37,875 nt of DNA from Collinsella sp. Lineage in GTDB: Bacteria > Actinomycetota > Coriobacteriia > Coriobacteriales > Coriobacteriaceae. The notes beneath the pieces were generated by a model. The model was not told the origin of the DNA. It did not search any database and was given only the letters and a program-made list of their open reading frames with translations. Positions 7,136 to 14,844 of this stretch are shown in pieces (the stretch's first letter is position 1; each line of letters begins with the position of its first letter). The translations under genes and the position numbers were made by a program. Location: contig JAUMPM010000009.1 of assembly GCA_031294825.1 (NCBI GenBank), forward strand, positions 1-37,875, read 5' to 3'.

Positions 7136-7929
7136 TGCCTATCGGACCTGCGCGTATGCCGCTCTTCGATCACCTGGGAGAGCTCCGTCGCCGCCTGACC
7201 ATCGTGGTCGTCTCGGTGTTTGCCGCCGCTATCGTGCTGTATTTCGCCACACCCGTGGTGCTCGACATCCTGAAAGATCCCATCCGCTCCTTTGTGCCGG
7301 ACGGTAAGTTCTACATCACCACCACGCTCGGCGGTTTTGGCTTGCGCTTCTCGCTGGCCATCAAGATGGCCGTGGTCATGTGCACGCCCATGATCATCTG
7401 GCAGATCCTGGCATTTTTCCTGCCGGCGCTTCGCCCCAACGAGCGCAAGTGGGTCGTGCCCACGGTGCTCGCCTCGACGGTGCTGTTCTTCCTGGGCGCC
7501 ATCTTTTGCTACTTCATCATTATCCCGGCAGGCTTTGAGTGGCTCATCGGCGAAACCTCGGCTGTCGCCACGGCGTGGCCCGATCTGGAGAACTACGTCA
7601 ACATGGAGCTGCTCTTTATGTTCGGCTTTGGTGTGGCGTTTGAGCTGCCGCTCATCATCTTCTACCTGTCCGTCTTCCACATCGTGTCCTACGCTGCTTT
7701 CCGCGGCGCCTGGCGTTATGTATACGTTGGCCTGCTTGTGGGCTCGGCTGTGATTACGCCCGACGGCTCGCCCGTTACGCTGGGTCTCATGTATGGCGCC
7801 CTGCTCTCGCTCTACGAGATTTCGCTCGCCATCGCTCGCGTGGTCATTACCGCGCGCGAGGGCAAGGAGGGCTTGTTTGTGAGCCGTCTGGACCTGTTTT
7901 CGGACGACGAAGAGGACGACGAGGAGTAA
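7135..7929 (+). CDS. tatC: Twin-arginine translocase subunit TatC
   Basis: A 264-residue six-helix membrane protein that receives twin-arginine signal peptides of folded exported proteins. The N-terminal signature FDHLGELRRRL (residues 10-20), the FFLPALRPNERKW segment after the second helix and the FGVAFELP motif with the conserved Glu are all present. The acidic C terminus (DDEEDDEE) is cytoplasmic. It overlaps tatA/B by one base and has GGAGG at 7121-7125. Together they form a minimal A/B-C Tat system. Confidence 0.96.
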   Translation: MPIGPARMPLFDHLGELRRRLTIVVVSVFAAAIVLYFATPVVLDILKDPIRSFVPDGKFYITTTLGGFGLRFSLAIKMAVVMCTPMIIWQILAFFLPALRPNERKWVVPTVLASTVLFFLGAIFCYFIIIPAGFEWLIGETSAVATAWPDLENYVNMELLFMFGFGVAFELPLIIFYLSVFHIVSYAAFRGAWRYVYVGLLVGSAVITPDGSPVTLGLMYGALLSLYEISLAIARVVITAREGKEGLFVSRLDLFSDDEEDDEE

Positions 7930-7935
7930 ATCGGT

Positions 7936-8292
7936 ATGCACGAGGTTGGCATTGTCAACGGCATACTCGATACAGTGATTCGCGCGGCGCGTGGGGCGGG
8001 GGCCTCGCGCGCCGTTTTGGTAACGCTGCGTATCGGGGATATGACCGAGGTCGTGCGCGAGGCGCTCGACTTTGCGTGGGAGACATTTCGCGATGAGGAC
8101 CCGCTCACGCGGGGCTGCGAGCTCGCGGTTGAGGAGATTCACCCACAAAGTGAATGCCTGGACTGCGGTGAGGTCTTTGAACACGACCGTTTCCATTGCC
8201 GCTGTCCCCAGTGTGGTGGTGCCAACGTGCGCCTGCTGCACGGCCGCGAACTCGACATCGCAAGTATCGAAATCGAAACCCCCGACGATTAG
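7936..8292 (+). CDS. hypA: Hydrogenase nickel incorporation protein HypA
   Basis: A 118-residue nickel chaperone that hands Ni2+ to [NiFe]-hydrogenase maturation with HypB. It starts MHE, the essential N-terminal nickel site with His2. Its zinc domain has Cys74/Cys77 and Cys90/Cys93 (CLDC and CPQC). It begins 6 bp after tatC, so it is translationally close to the Tat genes. No hydrogenase structural gene or hypCDEF is in the window. Confidence 0.95.
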   Translation: MHEVGIVNGILDTVIRAARGAGASRAVLVTLRIGDMTEVVREALDFAWETFRDEDPLTRGCELAVEEIHPQSECLDCGEVFEHDRFHCRCPQCGGANVRLLHGRELDIASIEIETPDD

Positions 8293-8347
8293 CCCATCAG
8301 CCACCTGGGGACGGGGTATAAAGGGGCAAAAGTAAGGAGCGCTGAGT

Positions 8348-9031
8348 ATGGCTGAGAAAACGATTGATATCGCGTCGCCGATTCTGTCGCGCAATGAGCG
8401 CCTGGCAGATCAGCTGCGTCAGCGATTTAATGAGGCAGGCACCTATGTGATCAACGTCTTGTCGAGCCCTGGCTCGGGCAAGACCACCACGATCCTGGGC
8501 ACCAACGAGCGCCTGCGTGACAAGGCCGGCCTGCGCTGTGCCGTCATCGAGGGCGATATCGCCTCGGATGTCGACGCCATCACCATGAAGGAAGCCGGCA
8601 TGCCCGCCATCCAGATCAACACGGGCGGCCTGTGCCACCTCGAGGGCAACATGATCATGGAGGCCGTTGACGCGTTTGACCAGGCTGTGGGTCTGGAAAA
8701 CATCGACGTCATCTTTATCGAAAACGTGGGCAACTTGGTCTGCCCGGTCGACTTTGACCTGGGTGAGAACCTGTCCATCATGATTCTCTCGGTGCCCGAG
8801 GGCGACGACAAGCCCATCAAGTACCCGGGCATCTTCCAGCACGTTGGCGCGCAGCTGCTCAATAAGGTCGACGTGGCCCCGGCTTTCGATTTTGACATGG
8901 ATAGGTATACTAAGACACTCGATGACCTCAATCCGCAGGCGCCGCGGTTTGCCGTGAGCGCGCGCAAGGGCGAGGGCATGGATGCCTGGTGCGATTGGCT
9001 CATCGGGCAGATCGAGCAAGCAAGGGCGTAA
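8348..9031 (+). CDS. hypB: Hydrogenase maturation GTPase HypB
   Basis: A 227-residue SIMIBI-class GTPase that drives nickel insertion into hydrogenase. The P-loop SPGSGKTT is at 40-47, the G-domain metal site GGLCHLEG has Cys96 and His97, FIENVGNLVCP matches the family signature, and NKVD is the base-specificity motif. It lacks both the N-terminal CxxCGC metal site and the His-rich stretch found in some HypB proteins, so nickel storage is not expected. The ATG follows AAGGAG. The 55-bp gap after hypA contains GGGGACGGGG, possibly a fragment of a REP-like core. Confidence 0.95.
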   Translation: MAEKTIDIASPILSRNERLADQLRQRFNEAGTYVINVLSSPGSGKTTTILGTNERLRDKAGLRCAVIEGDIASDVDAITMKEAGMPAIQINTGGLCHLEGNMIMEAVDAFDQAVGLENIDVIFIENVGNLVCPVDFDLGENLSIMILSVPEGDDKPIKYPGIFQHVGAQLLNKVDVAPAFDFDMDRYTKTLDDLNPQAPRFAVSARKGEGMDAWCDWLIGQIEQARA

Positions 9032-9085
9032 ATCGGCCGCCATACGGGCGGGCGTAGCCGCAGAGACACGAGATAGGAGCCTCTT

Positions 9086-11680
9086 TTGAAGCTCATCATC
9101 GCCGAGAAAAATGACGCCGCGCGTCAGATTGCCGAGCGGCTGTCCACGGGTAAGCCCAAAAAGGACAAGGTGTACAACACCGCAATCTACCGTTTTGAGT
9201 GGAAGGGCGAGGAGTGCGTGACCATCGGCCTGGCCGGTCACATCCTTGCGCCCGATTTTTGCGACAGCGTGCTGTTTGATAAAAAGCTGGGCTGGTATTC
9301 GGTTACCGAGGACGGCGAGATGCTACCGGCCGACATGCCCGATGGCCTGGCACGCCCGCCCTACGACACCAAGCGCAAGCCGTTTCTTGCCGACGGCATC
9401 TCCATCAAGGGCTGGAAGCTCGAGAGTCTGCCGTATCTCACCTGGGCACCCGTCATTAAGCTGCCGGCCGAGAAGGAACTCATCCGCTCGCTTAAGAACC
9501 TCGCCAAAAAGTCCGACAGCGTCATCATCGCTACGGACTTCGATCGCGAGGGCGAACTGATCGGTTCGGACGCCCTCAACAAGGTGCGCGAGGTTGCGCC
9601 GGACTTGCCGGTTGCCCGCGCCCAGTATTCTTCGTTTACCAAGGCCGAGATCACGCAGGCCTTCGATAATCTCGTCTCGCTCGACCAGAACCTGGCCGAC
9701 GCCGGCGAGAGCCGTCAGCACATCGACCTCATTTGGGGTGCGGTGCTCACGCGCTACCTGACGCTCGCCAAGTTTGGCGGCTTTGGCAACGTGCGTTCCG
9801 CCGGCCGCGTGCAGACGCCGACGCTTGCCCTGGTGGTCGAGCGCGAACGCGAGCGCATGGCGTTTGTGCCCGAGGACTATTGGCAGATTCGTGGCATGGG
9901 CGCCGCGCAAGGCGCTGCCGAGGACGATCGCTTTAAGATCGCGCACAAGACGGCGCGCTTTACCGACAAGGATGCTGCTGAGACGGCGTACGGTCACGTT
10001 GACGGTGCCAAGACGGCAACCGTCGCCGCGGTGACCAAGCGCTCGCGCAAGCAGCAGCCGCCCACGCCGTTTGCGACCACCTCGCTGCAGGCTGCCGCCG
10101 CGGCCGAGGGCATCTCGCCTGCGCGTACCATGCGCATCGCTGAGTCCCTCTACATGGCCGGTCTCATCAGCTACCCGCGTGTCGACAATACCGTGTACCC
10201 CGCGACGCTCGATCTGGGCGCCGTGGTGAGCGACCTGGCAAAGATCAACCCGGCGCTGGCGCCCGTGTGCAAAAAGGTGCTTGCCGGTCCTATGAAGCCC
10301 ACGCGCGGCAAGGTCGAGACCACCGACCACCCGCCTATCTATCCCACGGGCGAGGGCGACCCATCCACGCTCGACGGCGGCCAGCGCAAGCTCTACGACC
10401 TCATCGCCCGTCGCTTCCTGGCAACGCTTATGGGTCCCGCGACCATCGAGAACACCAAGCTCGAGCTCGACGTCAACGGCGAGCCGTTCGTGGCCTCGGG
10501 CGACGTGCTCGTGACCCCTGGCTTCCGCGAGGCCTATCCGTACGGCCTTAAGCGCGACGAGCAGATGCCGCCGCTGGAGCAGGGCGATACGGTCGACGTG
10601 TTCGACATTAAGCTCGAGGCCAAGCAGACCGAGCCGCCCGCGCGCTATAGCCAGGGCAAGCTCGTTCAGGAGATGGAAAAGCGCGGCCTGGGTACCAAGT
10701 CCACGCGCGCGAGCATCATCGAGCGTCTGTACGCCGTGCGCTATCTCAAAAATGATCCCGTTGAGCCGAGCCAGCTAGGCATCGCCATCATCGACGCGCT
10801 GACGCAGTTTGCCCCGCGCATCACGAGCCCCGATATGACCAGCGAGCTCGATGGCGATATGACCCGTGTGGAGCGCGGCGAGGATACCGAAGAGCATGTC
10901 GTGACGCACTCGCGCGCGCTGCTGGCCGGCGTGCTCGACGAGCTGCTCAAGCACACACAGGAGCTGGGCGACGCCATTAGCGACGCCGTCACGGCCGATG
11001 CGCGCGTGGGCGCCTGCCCCAAGTGCGGCAAGGACCTGGTTATGAAGACGAGCGCCAAGACCCGCGGCAGCTTTATCGGCTGCATGGGCTGGCCCGACTG
11101 CGACGTGACCTATCCGGTGCCGAGCGGCGTCAAGGTCAGCCCGCTCGAGGGCGAGGCGGCCGTATGCCCCGAGTGCGGCGCGCCGCGCATTAAGTGCCAG
11201 CCGTTCCGCCAGAAGGCCTTCGAGATTTGCGTGAACCCCATGTGCCCCACCAACTACGAGCCCGACCTTAAGGTGGGTGAGTGCAAGGTGTGCGCCGAGG
11301 CAGGACGCCATGGCGACCTGATCGCACACAAGAGCGAAAAGAGCGGCAAGCGTTTTATCCGCTGCACCAACTATGACGATTGCGGCGTGAGCTATCCTCT
11401 ACCGGCGCGCGGTAAGCTCGAGGCGACGGGTGAGACCTGCCCCGAGTGCGGCGCCCCCATCGTGGTGGTCAACACGGCGCGCGGCCCGTGGCGTATCTGC
11501 GTCAACATGGACTGCCCGACCAAGGAGAAGAAGCCCGCCCGCGGCCGCAAGACCACGACCAAGGCGAGCACGGCAAAGAAGACGACGGCGGCCAAGAAGA
11601 CGACGGCTAAGAAAGCCACTGCCGCCAAGAAGACGACCGCGAAGAAGTCGACTGCCAAGAAAGTAGCCTCCGACAAGTAA
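9086..11680 (+). CDS. Type IA DNA topoisomerase with zinc ribbons and basic tail
   Basis: An 864-residue type IA topoisomerase that relaxes negatively supercoiled DNA through a 5'-phosphotyrosine link. The N-terminal TOPRIM domain carries Glu7 and DFDREGE (151-157). The catalytic tyrosine is Tyr363 in ISYPRVDN, where most family members have SYPRTDS. The C terminus has several Cys4 zinc ribbons from Cys644 (CPKCGKDL, CPECGAPR, CKVC, CPECGAPI). A Lys/Ala/Thr repeat tail of about 45 residues follows (KKTTAKK units), resembling histone H1-like tails. Translation starts at TTG 9086 after AGGAGC. The short linker architecture recalls archaeal-type TopA/TopB, so I leave the symbol open. Confidence 0.9.
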   Translation: MKLIIAEKNDAARQIAERLSTGKPKKDKVYNTAIYRFEWKGEECVTIGLAGHILAPDFCDSVLFDKKLGWYSVTEDGEMLPADMPDGLARPPYDTKRKPFLADGISIKGWKLESLPYLTWAPVIKLPAEKELIRSLKNLAKKSDSVIIATDFDREGELIGSDALNKVREVAPDLPVARAQYSSFTKAEITQAFDNLVSLDQNLADAGESRQHIDLIWGAVLTRYLTLAKFGGFGNVRSAGRVQTPTLALVVERERERMAFVPEDYWQIRGMGAAQGAAEDDRFKIAHKTARFTDKDAAETAYGHVDGAKTATVAAVTKRSRKQQPPTPFATTSLQAAAAAEGISPARTMRIAESLYMAGLISYPRVDNTVYPATLDLGAVVSDLAKINPALAPVCKKVLAGPMKPTRGKVETTDHPPIYPTGEGDPSTLDGGQRKLYDLIARRFLATLMGPATIENTKLELDVNGEPFVASGDVLVTPGFREAYPYGLKRDEQMPPLEQGDTVDVFDIKLEAKQTEPPARYSQGKLVQEMEKRGLGTKSTRASIIERLYAVRYLKNDPVEPSQLGIAIIDALTQFAPRITSPDMTSELDGDMTRVERGEDTEEHVVTHSRALLAGVLDELLKHTQELGDAISDAVTADARVGACPKCGKDLVMKTSAKTRGSFIGCMGWPDCDVTYPVPSGVKVSPLEGEAAVCPECGAPRIKCQPFRQKAFEICVNPMCPTNYEPDLKVGECKVCAEAGRHGDLIAHKSEKSGKRFIRCTNYDDCGVSYPLPARGKLEATGETCPECGAPIVVVNTARGPWRICVNMDCPTKEKKPARGRKTTTKASTAKKTTAAKKTTAKKATAAKKTTAKKSTAKKVASDK

Positions 11681-11702
11681 CGGCGCGGTCGAAACATTGC
11701 CT

Positions 11703-11744
11703 AAAAAACGAGCGAGGACCCCACGATCCTCGCTCGTTTTTTTT
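11703..11744. terminator. Terminator of the topoisomerase gene
   Basis: ACGAGCGAGGA (11708-11718) pairs with TCCTCGCTCGT (11727-11737). Flanking A and T runs extend the stem and give a T tract on either strand. It may also stop the converging minus-strand gene. Confidence 0.88.
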
Positions 11745-11746
11745 GA

Positions 11747-11804
11747 CCGGCAGTTAGGGACGTTCCTTTTCTGCCGGCAGTTTAGGAACGTCCCTAACTG
11801 CCGG
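11747..11804. repeat. Inverted pair of 31-bp REP-like palindromes
   Basis: Unit 1 (11747-11777) and unit 2 (11774-11804) each begin CCGGCAG and end CTGCCGG. They share the boundary CCGG and are reverse-complement copies of one another around the core GGGACGTTCC. A nearly identical pair lies at 12867-12922, on the other side of the zinc-ribbon gene. Confidence 0.75.
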
Positions 11805-11822
11805 CTCGGGAACGACAAAGCG

Positions 11823-12806
11823 CTAGTTCACTTCGACGGGTTTGGCGCCGGGATAGCGCTCCTCAAAGTCTAGGCGATACTTATTGTCATTGGTGCCCGC
11901 CACGTTGTCGCGCGACAGCGGCGCCACGATCTCATTCTTGTGGTCCGCAGGCTTGGCGTATTTCAGGCTGATCTCCCAGGCATCACAGATTGCGTCAATG
12001 CGGTGATCCAGGTCGTCGTACAGGGCGATGATGTCCTTCCAGGAACTGTAGTTCTTGGAGCTCGTCGGGACGTCCAGGTCCTCGACGATGTCGTAATACT
12101 GCTCGATGGTGTCCTCTGTGCGCTCGGCGACGTCGGCGAGATTTTGACGGGTGGTGCGATCTTCTTCCAGATAGCTGCCGTTGAAGTTCTGCGCGCAGCC
12201 ACGGACGTAGTTGTCGAGGTCTTCGAGCAAGTCGTAGTATTCGCTCAGTCGGCGGTAGAGGTTCTGCTCGGAGAGCGTTGCTTCGCCGCCATCCTCGTCG
12301 TCATCGTCATCATCGTCGTACAGGCTGTTGGGATCGCCGAGAGGCTTTAGGTCATCGTCGTCGACGTCATGGTGCAGCTTAGCTACCTCGGCAGTCGTCT
12401 GCGTGGCGGCGTTGTCGAAAGGCTTGATCACAAAGAAAACGACCAGGGCGATGATGATCGCCACCAGCACAACGATAACGGCGATAAGCGGCCCGGTGCC
12501 GCTCTTTTTGGGAGCGGGGGTCTGTGGCGAAGCGGGCGCGTATGCGGGAGCCGGCTGCTGTTGGGGCGAGCCGCTCGCGACGGGTATGCGCTGCGTGGTC
12601 TCGACGGCCGCGGGGCCTGCGGCGAGGTCGGGGCGATAGGCGAGGGGGTCGTCCGCCTTGGCTTGCGGCGTATCGAGGGAACCGGTCTGCTCAAAAGCGG
12701 GCTGGCTATCGCTCGCGGTTGTTTGTTCAACGGATGCACCGCACGAGGTGCAGAACTTGGCATTATCTGCAAGAAGCTTGCCGCACGAGGCGCAATACCG
12801 AGACAT
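11823..12806 (-). CDS. Zinc-ribbon membrane protein, function unknown
   Basis: A 327-residue single-pass membrane protein. An N-terminal zinc ribbon (Cys5, Cys8, Cys19, Cys22) is followed by a Pro/Gln-rich disordered linker, one transmembrane helix at about 106-127 and an extracytoplasmic part. That part begins with an acidic run (seven Asp) and continues as predicted helices with several Tyr/Asp-rich turns. Zinc-ribbon-plus-helix proteins are common in Firmicutes and Actinobacteria without a known role. The ATG at 12806 follows AAAGGAG; a slightly longer reading frame lacks a site. REP-like pairs flank it on both sides, which marks it as a possible insertion. Confidence 0.82.
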   Translation of the reverse strand: MSRYCASCGKLLADNAKFCTSCGASVEQTTASDSQPAFEQTGSLDTPQAKADDPLAYRPDLAAGPAAVETTQRIPVASGSPQQQPAPAYAPASPQTPAPKKSGTGPLIAVIVVLVAIIIALVVFFVIKPFDNAATQTTAEVAKLHHDVDDDDLKPLGDPNSLYDDDDDDDEDGGEATLSEQNLYRRLSEYYDLLEDLDNYVRGCAQNFNGSYLEEDRTTRQNLADVAERTEDTIEQYYDIVEDLDVPTSSKNYSSWKDIIALYDDLDHRIDAICDAWEISLKYAKPADHKNEIVAPLSRDNVAGTNDNKYRLDFEERYPGAKPVEVN

Positions 12807-12843
12807 TGCCACTCCTTTCGCCACATTTCAATGCAATACGACG

Positions 12844-12849
12844 ATTATA
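12844..12849 (-). promoter_or_regulatory. -10 box of the zinc-ribbon gene
   Basis: TATAAT on the minus strand lies 37 bp before the start. The -35 position falls on the edge of the repeat pair at 12867-12922. Confidence 0.5.
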
Positions 12850-12866
12850 CCCAGCACCCCAAAAAG

Positions 12867-12922
12867 CCGGCAGTTGGGACGTTCCTTTTCGGCCGGCAGT
12901 TTAGGAACGTCCCTAACTGCCG
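12867..12922. repeat. Second inverted pair of REP-like palindromes
   Basis: Units at 12867-12896 and 12893-12922 again carry CCGGCAG ends and the GGGACGTTCC core, in the same order as 11747-11804. The two pairs are therefore direct repeats about 1.1 kb apart with the zinc-ribbon gene between them. Confidence 0.75.
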
Positions 12923-12949
12923 CCTGAGTAGCCATTGGCTAGGTGGGAT

Positions 12950-12978
12950 TTGGGACGCGCCGAGCACTGGGGTATCAT
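12950..12978 (+). promoter_or_regulatory. Promoter of tmk-holB-ricT
   Basis: TTGGGA (12950-12955), a 17-bp spacer and TATCAT (12973-12978) make a sigma-70-type promoter 53 bp before tmk. It starts 27 bp after the repeat pair. Confidence 0.55.
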
Positions 12979-13031
12979 GGCTTGGTTGCTATAACTCGCA
13001 TTTACGCGCCTTGTAGGAAGGGGCTGCGCCC

Positions 13032-13715
13032 ATGGCTTTTGAGCCCGCTCAACATAGCTTTATCACGCTCGAGGGCGTTGATGGCGCCGGCAAGTCCACG
13101 CAGGCGCGCTTGCTTGCCCGCGCGCTCGAACTCGCTGGCTACCAGGTTGTGAGCCTGCGCGAGCCGGGCGGCACCGCCATCAGCGAAAAGATCCGCGCCC
13201 TGCTGCTCGATCCCGCCAACACGGCCATGGGAGATACCTGCGAGCTGCTGCTCTACGAGGCCGCACGCGCCCAGCTGGTGCACGAGGTCATAGCTCCCGC
13301 CCTCGCGGCCGGCAAGGTGGTCCTGTGCGACCGCTTCTACGATTCCACGACCTGCTACCAGGCGTTTGCCGACGGCCTCGATCGCCAGATGGTGCGCGAC
13401 GCCAACAACCTGGCCGTCGCGGGTACGCACCCGGCTCTCACACTCGTCTATCGCATCACGCCCGAGCAGGCGGCGCTGCGCATGGCCGCCCGTGGTGCGG
13501 CCGACCGCATGGAGGCCAAGGGCATGGCCTTCCAAGAGCGCGTCTACCAGGGATTTTGCGCCATTGCCGCCGAGGAACCAAACCGCGTAAAGCTCATCGA
13601 CGCGACCGCGTCCATCGAGGACGTCTTCGCGCAGACGGTCGAGCAGGTTCGCGTCTACGGCCTCGACATTCCGCAAGATGTCGTCGCCGCCGCGCTTGCC
13701 AAGGAGGCCGAGTAA
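13032..13715 (+). CDS. tmk: Thymidylate kinase
   Basis: A 227-residue cytoplasmic dTMP kinase needed for dTTP supply. It shows the P-loop GVDGAGKST (15-23), LREPGGT, the DRFYDSTTCYQ substrate motif and a lid region (RMAARGAADRMEAKG) with an Arg-containing segment. The ATG follows GGAAGGGG. holB begins one base after its stop. The tmk-holB-ricT order is conserved with Bacillus subtilis (tmk-yaaQ-yaaR-holB-yaaT). Confidence 0.96.
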   Translation: MAFEPAQHSFITLEGVDGAGKSTQARLLARALELAGYQVVSLREPGGTAISEKIRALLLDPANTAMGDTCELLLYEAARAQLVHEVIAPALAAGKVVLCDRFYDSTTCYQAFADGLDRQMVRDANNLAVAGTHPALTLVYRITPEQAALRMAARGAADRMEAKGMAFQERVYQGFCAIAAEEPNRVKLIDATASIEDVFAQTVEQVRVYGLDIPQDVVAAALAKEAE

Positions 13716-13716
13716 C

Positions 13717-14844
13717 ATGGCCCCCGCTCAGACAAGCCTGCTGGCCAAGCTTGACACCCAAGAGCGCGTGCGCGACTTTTTGACCAATGCCGTCGCCAGC
13801 GGTCGCGCATCGCACGCCTACCTGTTTTTGGGCGCGCCCGGCGCGGGCAAGCTCGACGCCGCGTGGGCGCTCGCCCAAGCCTTCCTGTGCGAGCAGGATG
13901 GCTGCGGCTCATGCGATAGCTGCGTGCGCGTCGCCCGCCATACGCACCCCGACGTGCACTATTACACGCCCGAGAGCGCCACGGGCTACCTCATCGCCCA
14001 GACGCGCGAGCTACTCGACGACGTACCCCTGGCGCCCATCCGCGCCAAGGCCAAGGTCTACATCATTGACCGTGCCGAGCAGCTGCGCGCCAACACCGCC
14101 AACGCACTGCTCAAAACACTCGAGGAGCCGCCCGAGGGCGTTATGTTTATCTTGCTGGGCACCTCGGCAGACGTGATGTTGCCCACCATCGTGAGCCGCT
14201 GCCAGTGCGTGCCGTTTCGGCTGGTGTCGCCCGCCGTCGCCGCTCAGGCCGTGAGCCGCGCCACCGGTCAGGACCCTGCGCGTTGCCGCATGGCCGTCGC
14301 CGTAGCGGGAAGCCCCACGCGTGGCATCGAGTTCCTCAAGAGCGCCGAGCGCCAGGACGCCCGCCGTCAGATGGTTCGTGCCATCGATTCGCTCATTGCC
14401 GCCGACGAGGCCGACGTGCTCAGCCGTGCCAAGTCACTCATCGTCGCCGTTAAGGCGCCGTTAGCCGAGGTCAAGTCCACGCAGGAAAAGGTGCTCGAGC
14501 AAAACGCCGACTACCTGTCGCGTGGAGCATTGAAGCAGCTTGAGGACCGCAACAAGCGCGAACTCAACGCGCGCGAGCGTTCGGGTATCATGGAAGCGCT
14601 GGCGAGCGCGCGGACGCTCATGCGCGACGTGCTGCTGACGCTTCAGGACGAGGCGGCCGACGTGGTGAACGAAGACGTGCGCGACACGATCGGTCGGCTT
14701 GCCGCCGCGACGAATGTTGCGGGCGCCACGCGGGCGCTCGAGGCAGTCGCAACCGCCGAACGCAACATCGCCAGAAACGTTACTCCCCAGCTGGCCATCG
14801 AGGTCATGCTGTTCGATATCAGGAAGGCACTGAAATGCCGTTAG
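13717..14844 (+). CDS. holB: DNA polymerase III subunit delta prime
   Basis: A 375-residue clamp-loader subunit. The AAA+ fold has a modified Walker A, GAPGAGKLD, where the Thr/Ser after Lys is Leu. That fits the ATPase-inactive delta prime. A four-Cys zinc module (CEQDGCGSCDSC) follows, then LLKTLEEPPEG and the SRC motif of sensor 1. The start at 13717, preceded by AAGGAGG, is preferred to the frame-extended ATG at 13678 inside tmk. Its 3' end overlaps ricT by 10 bases. Confidence 0.93.
   Translation: MAPAQTSLLAKLDTQERVRDFLTNAVASGRASHAYLFLGAPGAGKLDAAWALAQAFLCEQDGCGSCDSCVRVARHTHPDVHYYTPESATGYLIAQTRELLDDVPLAPIRAKAKVYIIDRAEQLRANTANALLKTLEEPPEGVMFILLGTSADVMLPTIVSRCQCVPFRLVSPAVAAQAVSRATGQDPARCRMAVAVAGSPTRGIEFLKSAERQDARRQMVRAIDSLIAADEADVLSRAKSLIVAVKAPLAEVKSTQEKVLEQNADYLSRGALKQLEDRNKRELNARERSGIMEALASARTLMRDVLLTLQDEAADVVNEDVRDTIGRLAAATNVAGATRALEAVATAERNIARNVTPQLAIEVMLFDIRKALKCR

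Noticed and set aside
8293..8347. REP-like repeat between hypA and hypB
   Set aside because: GGGGACGGGG resembles the repeat core, but no palindromic arms accompany it, so it is not listed as a repeat.
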